NCBI GenBank assembly: GCA_023447335.1
Contig: JAEXOD010000098.1
Span: 1 to 28,114, forward strand
DNA: 28,114 nucleotides
Direction: 5' to 3'
Source: Bacteroidota bacterium
GTDB lineage: Bacteria > Bacteroidota > Ignavibacteria > Ignavibacteriales > Melioribacteraceae
In this document: positions 15,682 through 23,698 of the stretch, in pieces
Numbering within the stretch: position 1 is the stretch's first letter
Layout: every line of letters starts with the position of its first letter
The notes under the pieces: generated by a model
The model's database searches: none
Seen by the model: only the letters and a program-made list of their open reading frames with translations
Told to the model about the DNA's origin: nothing
Program-made: the position numbers and the translations under genes

Positions 15682-16674
15682 TTAAATATTACGTTTATTA
15701 ATGTAATTAGCTACAATTGCAGGTATTTCGTTTAACTTGGTAATAACTCCTGCTAATTTTAGATCTACGACAGATTGAGGCATACTGGAAAGCATCGCTT
15801 CTTTAGGGTCTTGTGCAATTACTAACCCGCCTGCTGCTTTTATATATCCGCTCCCTATACTTCCGTCGTGTCCCATTCCGGTTAATACAATACCTACAGA
15901 GTTCTTTCCGAATATCTCTGCAACACTTCTAAATATCGGATCTGCTGCCGGTTTTACAAAATTTTCCGGAGGTGTATCCAAAAGGGTAATATTTTTCGTA
16001 CTCGGGTGAATTCCCATATGTAAACCGCCCGGGGCTAAATACACTTCTCCCGGTACAATTGGCATTCCTTCCTCTGCTAACCTTACTTTCAATTTACTTT
16101 CTTTTTGTAATCTTTCAACAAACGAAGCCAACATCCATGCCGGAGCGTGTAAAACTACAAAAAAAGCAGCTTTATAAATCTTCGGCATCAATTCAAAAAA
16201 TTTTAGCAACGCTTGTGGTCCCCCTGTACTTGCTGCCACAGCTATGCCGTAAAATGAGGATATTTTCGGTGATACTGCCAAAGTTTCAGGAATTCTTGTA
16301 TATTCCCTTTTTCCTTGCTGAAGTAATAGATTTTCAATTTTTAGTAAAATATCGGTTTCATTATACGGTTTTGTTATAAACTCATCGGCACCCGCTAAAA
16401 GGGCTCTATTTTGAGCAGGACGGCTTGCCAAAGCCGTAACCATCAATATAATCGGCGGAGGTGTTATTCTTTCTCTAATGTACCTAATTAACTCAATACC
16501 GTCAACATAAGGCATCATCCAATCGGTTAATATTATCTCATAATAATTATTTTGAAGTTCTTCAATAGCTTCCCTTCCGTTTGCACAAACCGAAACATTA
16601 TATTTATTCCTGTCAAAAATCCTTCGTAACAATGTACGCATTGAAGGATTATCTTCTGCAATAAGAACTTTCAT
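15682..16674 (-). CDS. cheB: Chemotaxis response regulator protein-glutamate methylesterase (CheB)
   Basis: The 330-residue protein has an N-terminal receiver domain (1-118) with phospho-acceptor Asp51 (LTDWMMP), Asp8, Thr80 and Lys102. A roughly 20-residue linker leads to the CheB methylesterase domain (about 142-325). The catalytic triad is visible: Ser149 (AASTGGP), His176 (VVLHAP) and Asp270 (LTGMGHDGS). CheB demethylates or deamidates chemoreceptor glutamates in the cytoplasm. The receiver looks more like a general CheY-type domain than the usual CheB receiver (DWMMPYVDG instead of DIEMPRMDG). No cheR, cheA or receptor gene is nearby, so it is an orphan here. It follows pta after an intrinsic terminator and so needs its own promoter. 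Confidence 0.88.
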   Translation of the reverse strand: MKVLIAEDNPSMRTLLRRIFDRNKYNVSVCANGREAIEELQNNYYEIILTDWMMPYVDGIELIRYIRERITPPPIILMVTALASRPAQNRALLAGADEFITKPYNETDILLKIENLLLQQGKREYTRIPETLAVSPKISSFYGIAVAASTGGPQALLKFFELMPKIYKAAFFVVLHAPAWMLASFVERLQKESKLKVRLAEEGMPIVPGEVYLAPGGLHMGIHPSTKNITLLDTPPENFVKPAADPIFRSVAEIFGKNSVGIVLTGMGHDGSIGSGYIKAAGGLVIAQDPKEAMLSSMPQSVVDLKLAGVITKLNEIPAIVANYINKRNI

Positions 16675-16695
16675 TAATCACTCAGATAAAAACAC

Positions 16696-16723
16696 AAATT
16701 AAAAAGCCCCCGTTAAAGGGGGC
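16696..16723 (-). terminator. Intrinsic terminator of pta
   Basis: The stem gccccc (16706-16711) and gggggc (16718-16723) with loop gttaaa is followed on the minus strand by TTTTTAATTT. It lies 8 bases past the pta stop and before the cheB start, so it should end pta transcripts. Confidence 0.85.
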
Positions 16724-16731
16724 GTAAAATC

Positions 16732-17712
16732 TTAGGACATTAAAGCAGCAATGGCACTTGTACTTACAATATCATCAGCGCTGCAGCCACGTGAAAGGTC
16801 AAACAAGGGTTTCTTTAATCCTTGTACAACCGGACCAACCGCTTCTGCACCACCTAAACGCTGTGCAATTTTATATCCGATATTACCTGCTTGTAAATCC
16901 GGGAATACTAAAACATTAGCATGACCTGCAACCGTACTTCCGGGAGCTTTCTTTTTCCCTATTGATTCAACAGTAGCTGCATCAAACTGTAATTCACCGT
17001 CTAAGTTTAAATCCGGGCGTTTTTCTTTTGCTATTCTTGTTGCCTCTACTACTTTATCAACTAATTCATGCTGTGCACTTCCTTTAGTACTGAAAGATAA
17101 CATCGCAACGTAAGGCTCTTCACCGGTTAATTTTTTATGATTATCTGCTGTCGTAATTGCAATATCTGCTAATTGAGCTGCATCAGGATTTGGAACAACT
17201 GCACAATCTGCAAAACTAATTACTTTTTCAGGAAATACCATTAAAAAGAAACTGCTTACAATAGATATTCCTTCAGGCATTCCTACACATTGAATTGCTG
17301 CACGTAACACGTCTGCCGTTGGAGAAGCACTACCGGCAACAAAACCGTCTGCCATTTGTTCTTTTACTAACATTGCACCAAAAAACAATTCATGTTTTAA
17401 TGTTTCGTGGGCTTTTTCAATTGTCATCCCTTTATGCTTACGCATATTGTAAAATATATTGGCAAAATCGCTTAATTTTTCAGATTTAACGGGATCAATC
17501 ACTCTAACACCTGTTAAACTAACGCCTAAATTAGAAGCATCTTGTCTTACTTTTTCTTCGTTTCCCAATACAATTACATTACAAATATTTTCTTTAACTA
17601 ATTGTTCAGCCGCTTTTAATACTCTTTCGTCTTGTGATTCCGGTAAAACGATAGTTCTCTTTCTTGCAGCTGCTTTAGCTTTAATACTATCAATTAAATT
17701 TAATTCTGCCAT
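16732..17712 (-). CDS. pta: Phosphate acetyltransferase
   Basis: The 326-residue enzyme is a stand-alone PTA_PTB catalytic domain without the N-terminal DRTGG/BioD-like regulatory part found in E. coli. It begins with IVLPESQDERVLKAAE. GFVAGSASPTADVLRA, FADCAVVPNPDAAQLADIA, ELQFDAATV and the C-terminal SRGCSADDIV are family signatures. It converts acetyl-CoA and phosphate to acetyl phosphate and CoA. No acetate kinase gene is adjacent, so the ackA-pta pairing is broken here. The gene is divergent from the PerM family transporter and ends in a strong terminator. Confidence 0.95.
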   Translation of the reverse strand: MAELNLIDSIKAKAAARKRTIVLPESQDERVLKAAEQLVKENICNVIVLGNEEKVRQDASNLGVSLTGVRVIDPVKSEKLSDFANIFYNMRKHKGMTIEKAHETLKHELFFGAMLVKEQMADGFVAGSASPTADVLRAAIQCVGMPEGISIVSSFFLMVFPEKVISFADCAVVPNPDAAQLADIAITTADNHKKLTGEEPYVAMLSFSTKGSAQHELVDKVVEATRIAKEKRPDLNLDGELQFDAATVESIGKKKAPGSTVAGHANVLVFPDLQAGNIGYKIAQRLGGAEAVGPVVQGLKKPLFDLSRGCSADDIVSTSAIAALMS

Positions 17713-17827
17713 TTTAAACCTTTAAAATTTTTTTAATACATTTAAATATAGTAAATTTATAAGAATTTTTTTTGTAAATTCATTACTAAATTATTTAATT
17801 TAACTTTACATTTTTTCAAAATCGTCT

Positions 17828-18886
17828 ATGCAATTTAAAGAATTTAACCTTCGAAAAATTAATAAATATTTGCTCTCGTTTATATTTTTAGCTGTAGTTT
17901 TTTTAATCTTTTATCTATTCCTTGACATTTTTATTTTGCTTGCAATATCTACACTAATTGCATTAATTTTCAATCCGGTTGTTACATATCTCGAAAAACT
18001 CGGGGTTAGAAGAACTGTCGGAACTTTAGGTTTATTTATTATTGTCGGTGGATTTTTAACTTTTTCTCTTTCGCTTTTGCTTCCTAAATTAATTAATCAA
18101 TTTGAGGTTATTTATCAAAATTTAAGTCAGGATAAAATCTCTGCCGTTGTTAATCAAATTCAAGGTTTCATTAAGCATTATATCCCTTTTACTAAAAATA
18201 TTGACCTTAACAAAAGGATACTTGAGTTCTTTACAAACTTAGTAGGTAGTTTAATTAACAATGTGTCTGATATAGTCTCAGGATTATTTTCTGTAATTGC
18301 AATTTTAGTAATTGTTCCTTTCATGACCTTTTTTATATTAAAAGATACAAAAAGGATTCACAAAGGTATTGTTAATTTATTACCCAATAGATATTTTGAA
18401 ATGTCTTACCATGTTATCAGCAAAATCGGTGAACAATTGGGCCGTTTTGTAAGAGGTTGGATTTTAGATGCAACGTTTGTAGGTGTTATGGTAACTATAA
18501 CTCTCTCGTTACTGGGCGTCCAAAATTCGGTTTCTATAGGGTTTGTTGCCGGAATCGGGCATCTTATTCCTTATTTTGGACCACTTATTGGCGGAATACC
18601 TGCAATAATAATTTCCATAGTTCAGTTTGGTGATTTTACAATGCTACCGGCAATATCATTAACTTTCTTATTAATTTATACTTTTGATAACGGTTTTGTC
18701 CAGCCAAATATATTTTCTAAATCAACTGATATGCATCCCTTGATAATTATTATTTTAATTATTATAGGAAATCAATTATTAAGCGTAGTCGGAATGTTGC
18801 TTGCTGTTCCTGTTGCTACAGTTATTAAAACTGCCGCATTTGAAATTTATCACGGTTATAAAAACTTTAAAATCACTCGATTATAG
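17828..18886 (+). CDS. AI-2E family transporter (PerM/UPF0118)
   Basis: The 352-residue membrane protein has the family layout. Two or three N-terminal hydrophobic helices (about 12-90) contain LIFNPVVTYLEKLGVRR. An amphipathic soluble section follows (about 95-150). The C-terminal helices include the characteristic GHLIPYFGPLIGGIPA, and the end is GMLLAVPVATVIK. Family members have been linked to autoinducer-2 export, to Na+(Li+)/H+ antiport or to unknown transport, so the substrate cannot be stated. It is monocistronic, divergent from pta (115-bp gap), and followed by a long non-coding region with a 12-bp hairpin. Confidence 0.87.
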   Translation: MQFKEFNLRKINKYLLSFIFLAVVFLIFYLFLDIFILLAISTLIALIFNPVVTYLEKLGVRRTVGTLGLFIIVGGFLTFSLSLLLPKLINQFEVIYQNLSQDKISAVVNQIQGFIKHYIPFTKNIDLNKRILEFFTNLVGSLINNVSDIVSGLFSVIAILVIVPFMTFFILKDTKRIHKGIVNLLPNRYFEMSYHVISKIGEQLGRFVRGWILDATFVGVMVTITLSLLGVQNSVSIGFVAGIGHLIPYFGPLIGGIPAIIISIVQFGDFTMLPAISLTFLLIYTFDNGFVQPNIFSKSTDMHPLIIIILIIIGNQLLSVVGMLLAVPVATVIKTAAFEIYHGYKNFKITRL

Positions 18887-18903
18887 TAATATTCACAGTA
18901 TAA

Positions 18904-18930
18904 ACTAATATGACAATATGTCATATTAGT
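18904..18930 (+). terminator. Hairpin after the PerM family gene, possible terminator
   Basis: A perfect 12-bp inverted repeat, actaatatgaca and tgtcatattagt, with an ATA loop lies 18 bp past the stop codon. There is no T-run after it, so it may act as a weak terminator, an mRNA-end stabiliser or a protein site. Confidence 0.4.
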
Positions 18931-19286
18931 GTGTCACCATATTAATCCCTAACAAAATTTTCCTCACTATGTCACTTTGTCATACTATACTGCAGTTAAT
19001 TAAATTCAAATTCAATAATTAATAATTCAAATTACCATTCTTTGTTAACTTGTTAAATTACAATATCTTATTTAAGAATTAACACACTTAGAAGCGTCAA
19101 AAACTCTTTCTTTTCTTATCAATAATATATACTAAGATAATAATTTTTTATTTAATCTCTATTTTTATGATAAATTACGGATAGTTTTACCCTATTTTGA
19201 TGCTTTTAGTCATTTGGCATAATTATTGCATTTTAAAGACAATTAAAATAATAACAGGCGAAAGCCATAATACAAGGAGAAAAATT
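18931..19286. other. Long non-coding leader region upstream of dnaK
   Basis: This stretch of more than 350 bp has no credible gene. It holds an 8-bp-period repeat remnant (18964-18987, units tcactatg, tcactttg, tcatacta) and a small palindrome ttaac-tt-gttaa at 19045-19056. A weak promoter-like TTTG-N19-TATCTTAT lies at 19041-19071, and a minimal GGC-GAAA-GCC hairpin (19257-19266) sits just before the dnaK ribosome binding site. I see no CIRCE element (TTAGCACTC-N9-GAGTGCTAA), so HrcA control is not supported. Confidence 0.5.
19274..19280 (+). promoter_or_regulatory. Ribosome binding site of dnaK
   Basis: AAGGAGA ends 6 bases before the ATG at 19287. It fixes the start at MSKIIGIDLGTTNS and excludes the upstream ATG codons at 19197 and 19200. 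Confidence 0.85.
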
Positions 19287-21224
19287 ATGAGTAAAATAAT
19301 AGGAATTGACTTAGGAACTACCAACTCTTGCGTTGCGGTTATGGAAGGCAACGAACCGGTTGTAATTCCAAATAGCGAAGGCGGAAGAACAACTCCATCT
19401 ATAGTTGCATTTACCAAAACAGGAGAAAGATTAGTCGGACAGCCTGCAAAAAGACAAGCCGTTACAAATCCGACCAATACAATTTTTTCAATCAAAAGAT
19501 TTATGGGACGCAGAATTGACGAAGTGCGTCGTGAAATAGAAGAAGTACCTTATAAAGTAGAAGAAGGTGATAACAGAACAGCACGCGTTCGCATAGGTGA
19601 TAAATTATATTCGCCTCCGGAAATTAGCGCCATGGTTTTACAGAAGATGAAAAAAACCGCAGAAGATTATTTAGGTACTACAATTAATGAAGCAGTTATT
19701 ACCGTTCCAGCTTACTTTAACGATGCTCAAAGACAAGCAACTAAAGATGCCGGAGAAATTGCCGGTTTAACTGTAAAACGTATTATTAACGAACCTACTG
19801 CCGCTGCTTTGGCTTATGGTTTAGACAAAAAAGGGAAAGAAGAAATTGTTGCTGTTTATGATTTCGGAGGCGGTACTTTTGATATTAGTATTCTTCAAAT
19901 CGGTGACGGTGTATTTGAAGTTAAGTCAACAAACGGTGATACTCACTTAGGCGGTGATGATATCGATAAAAAATTAATTGACTTTTTGGCAGATGAATTT
20001 AATAAATCAGACGGAATTGACTTAAGAAAAGATGCAATGGCTTTACAGCGCTTAAAAGAAGCAGCCGAAAAAGCTAAAATTGAGCTTTCTTCATCTTTAC
20101 AAACTGATATCAATTTACCTTTTATAACCGCTACTCAAGATGGTCCAAAACACTTAAATATTAGCTTAACACGTGCTAAATTTGAATCATTGGTAGATGA
20201 CCTGTTAACTCGTACTGTTATTCCTTGCCAAAAAGCAATCCAAGATGCAGGTGTTTCCGTATCACAAATTGACGAAGTAATTTTGGTAGGCGGTAGTACT
20301 CGTATTCCAAAAGTACAAGAAATTGTTAAGGATTTATTTAAGAAAGAACCTCATAAAGGCGTAAATCCTGATGAAGTAGTGGCTGTTGGTGCAGCAATTC
20401 AGGGCGGTGTTTTAGCCGGAGACGTAAAAGACGTGTTATTATTAGACGTTACCCCTCTTTCATTGGGAATTGAGACCTTAGGCGGAGTAATGACTACTTT
20501 AATTAACGCTAATACTACTATTCCTACTAAAAAGAGTGAAACATTTAGCACTGCCGCAGATAACCAACCTTCTGTTGAAATTCACGTTTTACAAGGTGAA
20601 CGCCCGATGGCGAACGACAACAGAACATTAGGACGCTTTAACTTAGACGGAATTCCACCTGCACCACGCGGTGTACCTCAAATTGAAGTAACTTTCGATA
20701 TTGATGCTAACGGAATTTTACACGTTTCTGCTAAAGATAAAGCTACCAATAAAGAACAAAGTATTAAAATTACTGCTTCCAGCGGTTTATCTAAAGACGA
20801 AATCGAAAAAATGAAAAATACAGCTAAAGAACATGCAGCAGAAGATAAACGTCGCAAAGAAGCTGTAGAAATTAAAAACACTGCAGATAATTTAGTATTC
20901 CAGACTAAAAAACAGATGGAAGAATTAAAAGATAAATTAACTCCCGAATTATACAATAGATTAGACGGCGAAGTTAAAAAAGTTGAAGATGCAATTGCCG
21001 GAAATAATACCGAAAACATTAAAGCCGCTAGTGATAATTTAACTAAAGTGTGGAATGAGATTTCACAGCAGATGTATCAACAAGCCGGTCCTCAAAATCC
21101 GGGTGCAGGTGCTCAAGGTGATCCGACACAAGGTGCAGGAAATCAACAGCAACAGCAGAAACAAACCAAAACTGATAAAGACGTTCAAGACGCTGCTTAC
21201 GAAGTAGTTGATGATGAAAAATAA
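19287..21224 (+). CDS. dnaK: Molecular chaperone DnaK (Hsp70)
   Basis: The 645-residue protein is a full-length DnaK. The ATPase domain starts IGIDLGTTNSCVAVMEG and contains YDFGGGTFDIS and VGGSTRIPKVQ. The interdomain linker DVLLLDV is at residues 382-388. The substrate-binding domain follows, with TPLSLGIETLGGVMT and DIDANGILHVSAKDKAT, then the helical lid and a Gln-rich tail ending EVVDDEK. It folds and protects cytoplasmic proteins with DnaJ and GrpE, neither of which is encoded nearby. Start choice rests on AAGGAGA and on the canonical N-terminus; a longer frame would add 30 residues unlike DnaK. The leader shows no CIRCE. Two terminators follow. Confidence 0.98.
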   Translation: MSKIIGIDLGTTNSCVAVMEGNEPVVIPNSEGGRTTPSIVAFTKTGERLVGQPAKRQAVTNPTNTIFSIKRFMGRRIDEVRREIEEVPYKVEEGDNRTARVRIGDKLYSPPEISAMVLQKMKKTAEDYLGTTINEAVITVPAYFNDAQRQATKDAGEIAGLTVKRIINEPTAAALAYGLDKKGKEEIVAVYDFGGGTFDISILQIGDGVFEVKSTNGDTHLGGDDIDKKLIDFLADEFNKSDGIDLRKDAMALQRLKEAAEKAKIELSSSLQTDINLPFITATQDGPKHLNISLTRAKFESLVDDLLTRTVIPCQKAIQDAGVSVSQIDEVILVGGSTRIPKVQEIVKDLFKKEPHKGVNPDEVVAVGAAIQGGVLAGDVKDVLLLDVTPLSLGIETLGGVMTTLINANTTIPTKKSETFSTAADNQPSVEIHVLQGERPMANDNRTLGRFNLDGIPPAPRGVPQIEVTFDIDANGILHVSAKDKATNKEQSIKITASSGLSKDEIEKMKNTAKEHAAEDKRRKEAVEIKNTADNLVFQTKKQMEELKDKLTPELYNRLDGEVKKVEDAIAGNNTENIKAASDNLTKVWNEISQQMYQQAGPQNPGAGAQGDPTQGAGNQQQQQKQTKTDKDVQDAAYEVVDDEK

Positions 21225-21254
21225 AATAAATTAATTTTTAGTTCCTTTATTATT

Positions 21255-21288
21255 AGGGATTGCAAATATAAGTGCAATCCCTTTTTTA
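21255..21288 (+). terminator. Intrinsic terminator of dnaK
   Basis: The 10-bp stem agggattgca / tgcaatccct (21255-21264, 21273-21282) with an 8-base loop is followed directly by a T-run. It lies 30 bp after the dnaK stop. Confidence 0.88.
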
Positions 21289-21297
21289 TTTTAAAAC

Positions 21298-21329
21298 AAA
21301 AAATCCCCTTGAGGATAAGGGGATTTTTT
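21298..21329. terminator. Bidirectional terminator between dnaK and the DHS gene
   Basis: A perfect 13-bp stem (aaaaaatcccctt 21298-21310; aaggggatttttt 21317-21329) with loop gaggat has A-runs on one arm and T-runs on the other. It can therefore stop transcription from either strand. It is 19 bp past the minus-strand DHS stop. Confidence 0.85.
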
Positions 21330-21348
21330 AACATCAATAATTTATATA

Positions 21349-22371
21349 TTAATAAATATTTGCGTAGTTTTTATCTTCTCTTTCTTTCCAGCTTCCTTTA
21401 TGATAAGCATAACCTGCAATTAAAGGTAAAGCCAAAGTAGCTTCGGCATATACCATTTGTTCGAATGTGGTTTCTACTTTTCCCCAACTGCTTGCTTCTT
21501 TTAATGTAGAGGATGACAACGCACCGTCTCTAACATCGGCAACCGTAATTTGAACTGCATATTTGTGCATTGGAGCATCTTCTGTTAAAATATCGGCAGC
21601 AACAACTATATCTTGAGTGAAATTTTTAGGCACTCCGCCGCCTATCATAAAAATACCTGTTTCTTTTGAAGCTAATTTAATTTTTGTCAATTCTAAAAAG
21701 TCCTTTGCACTGTCAATTGAGCAATGTTTTTCAGGATTATTTGTTTGATGTACAACAAATCCGAAACCTGCCGAACAGTCTGAAAATGCAGGAACAAAAA
21801 TCGGAACGTTCTTTTTGTAAGCAGCATAAATAATACTATCTTCTACTTTAGGACCACCGTTTTCATCTAAGTATTTACCAAATTCTTTTAAGTATTCACG
21901 TGAGGAATAAGCTTTTGGTTCCATACTATCAAAAATCTTTTGTGTAGTTTCGTCACAAATTCTTAATTCATCTTCATCAATATATGTATCATAAATACGG
22001 TCAATATGTAAATCACGTAATAAATTATCATCGCTATAAGGAGAACCTAAATAATGTCTAAAGCCTAAGGCTTCAAAAAAATCTTGGTCGACCATTAATG
22101 CACCTGTAGAAACAATTGCATCAACCATATTATTCATAACCATATCGTAAACTATTTTCTTTAATCCCGCACTAAAAATTGAACCTGCTAATGTTAAAAT
22201 AACCGTACAATCTTTATCTTTTAACATCATATCATAAATTTGTGAAGCTCTATTTAAATCGCGTGATGAAAAAGCCATACGTTCCATTGCTTCTACAATA
22301 GGAACTACGTTATGCTCTTTAATATCAAAATGTTTTACTGTGGTTTTTAAAAAATCCGCTTTTGTTGGCAT
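21349..22371 (-). CDS. Deoxyhypusine synthase family protein
   Basis: The 340-residue protein belongs to the deoxyhypusine synthase family. It has LTLAGSIFSAGLKK and DAIVSTGALMVDQD near the N-terminal NAD region, PIFVPAFSDCSAGFG in the middle, and the catalytic lysine motif EASSWGKVE (Lys298), which forms the enzyme-imine intermediate in the eukaryotic enzyme. Eukaryotic DHS modifies eIF5A. Bacteria lack eIF5A, and bacterial homologues are thought to use spermidine or putrescine to make other polyamines such as homospermidine, or to modify unknown proteins. The start is supported by GAGG 6 bases upstream. It lies 36 bp after the epimerase gene in the same direction, so the two are probably co-transcribed. 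Confidence 0.85.
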   Translation of the reverse strand: MPTKADFLKTTVKHFDIKEHNVVPIVEAMERMAFSSRDLNRASQIYDMMLKDKDCTVILTLAGSIFSAGLKKIVYDMVMNNMVDAIVSTGALMVDQDFFEALGFRHYLGSPYSDDNLLRDLHIDRIYDTYIDEDELRICDETTQKIFDSMEPKAYSSREYLKEFGKYLDENGGPKVEDSIIYAAYKKNVPIFVPAFSDCSAGFGFVVHQTNNPEKHCSIDSAKDFLELTKIKLASKETGIFMIGGGVPKNFTQDIVVAADILTEDAPMHKYAVQITVADVRDGALSSSTLKEASSWGKVETTFEQMVYAEATLALPLIAGYAYHKGSWKEREDKNYANIY

Positions 22372-22407
22372 TTTTTCCTCTTTTTATTTATTATATATTA
22401 ATTTCAC

Positions 22408-23445
22408 TTAAAAAAATAATTTAGCAATACTTAGAACACCTTGTTTCCATGGTACACGGTGTGATATTCCCGAAGTCTCTTTGAAGTTATCCAAATTTGC
22501 TAAATACCACTTGAAGTTTCTAATCAAGGCATCTTTGTTAGAATATTTTGGTTTGTAATTTAATTGTTTTTCAGCTTTTTCAATAGATACAAAAGAATCT
22601 TTACTTGCAGTTTCATATACCCATTTATATAAGGGGGAAAGTTTCAAAGCTTCTAATAGTCTTAATGTCAAAATAATCGGCATTTCGGGTAACCCGACAA
22701 TTCTTTTACCAAATCCGGCTTCATCCAATACAGCTTGGTAATCTTCTCTCATTGTAGTGAACTCTTTAGCTCCTATGTTAAATACATCGTTTACTTTATC
22801 ATTTTCAAGAACTAAACAGTTATTAATAGCTTCGCATAAATCTTCAACATCTAATAATTGATAACGATTAAATCCGTCTCCAATCATAGGAAAACTTCTT
22901 CCGTCTTTTGCCCAATCATAAAACAAAGCAAAAACGCCCAGCCTTTCCGGTCCTACAAACGATTTAGGACGCAAAATAGGAACACATAACCCCTTATCTC
23001 TTCCGAATTCACATTCTTTTTCGGCTAATATTTTGGCTTTACCATAAGGTCCAACACCGTCAAGTTTATCAGTTTCGTAAAGAGGATGGTGATCCGGAAT
23101 TCCGTAAACAGCAGTAGAACTAATATGAACAAACCGTTTTACGTTATGTCGCAATGCGGCATCAATCAAAATTCTGGTTCCGACTACATCGGTTGTATAA
23201 ATATCATCGGGGGAGTATAGCGGTAATGCAGCAGCACAATGAATAACATAATCCTGTCCTTGCATTAATCTATCGACCGTTTTAGCGTGGCGTATATCAC
23301 CAACAACAGCATTAATATTATTTTTGCAATCGGGGTAATCAAATTCAACCAAATCAAGCGAAGTAACTTCGTGATTAAGCTTTAGCAAATATCTAATTAG
23401 GTTAATACCTAAAAATCCGCTACCGCCTGTTACAAATATTTTCAC
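22408..23445 (-). CDS. NAD-dependent epimerase/dehydratase family protein
   Basis: This extended short-chain dehydrogenase has the Rossmann motif TGGSGFLG near the N-terminus and the catalytic set Ser-Ser-Thr (HISSTAVYG) with Tyr134-x-x-x-Lys138 (PYGKAK). GDGFNRYQLLDVEDL follows. I start it at the GTG at 23445, giving MKIFVTGG, the standard N-terminus of this family, with AGGTG just upstream; an in-frame ATG at 23472 would add nine atypical residues. Members interconvert NDP-sugars or oxidise 3beta-hydroxysteroid-like substrates, and the substrate here cannot be stated. It is 346 residues long and upstream of the DHS gene in a likely two-gene operon. Confidence 0.83.
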   Translation of the reverse strand: MKIFVTGGSGFLGINLIRYLLKLNHEVTSLDLVEFDYPDCKNNINAVVGDIRHAKTVDRLMQGQDYVIHCAAALPLYSPDDIYTTDVVGTRILIDAALRHNVKRFVHISSTAVYGIPDHHPLYETDKLDGVGPYGKAKILAEKECEFGRDKGLCVPILRPKSFVGPERLGVFALFYDWAKDGRSFPMIGDGFNRYQLLDVEDLCEAINNCLVLENDKVNDVFNIGAKEFTTMREDYQAVLDEAGFGKRIVGLPEMPIILTLRLLEALKLSPLYKWVYETASKDSFVSIEKAEKQLNYKPKYSNKDALIRNFKWYLANLDNFKETSGISHRVPWKQGVLSIAKLFF

Positions 23446-23513
23446 TAAACACCTAAAAAATTTAAAATACAAAAATAATCATTTTTATGCATTAATACTA
23501 CACTAAAATGCAA

Positions 23514-23551
23514 AATAGACTTTAGACATCAGACTTTGGATATTAGATATT
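23514..23551. repeat. Imperfect short direct repeat
   Basis: The intergenic stretch after the repeat-protein gene has gactttagacat/gactttggatat, then tattagatattt, an imperfect 12-14 bp repetition. It may be a decayed short tandem repeat. The rest of 23446-23698 shows nothing else I can support apart from the 7-bp repeat listed separately. Confidence 0.35.
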
Positions 23552-23670
23552 TATACCAAAGGGATAGAATGAATATAATAGCCTCACATTTTTAACTATA
23601 AAATAAGTTAAATTTAATATCGGTTTAAACTATTTTTACTCTCATTACAAATGCGGTAACATTAAATCTA

Positions 23671-23689
23671 TTCACTATTCACTATTCCC
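23671..23689. repeat. Short 7-bp tandem repeat (ttcacta)
   Basis: Two exact ttcacta units and a partial third (ttccc) lie just past the stop of the 942-residue gene. The unit resembles the 8-bp tttcacta/tttcacca units upstream of the same gene. Confidence 0.45.
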
Positions 23690-23698
23690 AACCGCTTA

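Noticed and set aside
18911..18982. Cluster of TGTCA/TGACA half-sites as a transcription factor array
   Set aside because: Two come from the perfect hairpin and others from the 8-bp repeat remnant; spacing is irregular, so a dedicated operator array is not needed.
19021..19286. CIRCE/HrcA element before dnaK
   Set aside because: ttaacacac near 19078 looks like half a CIRCE arm, but no matching GAGTGCTAA arm follows at the required distance.
20678..21019. 113-residue minus-strand open frame inside dnaK
   Set aside because: It lies wholly antisense within the conserved dnaK substrate-binding region and shows no protein features.
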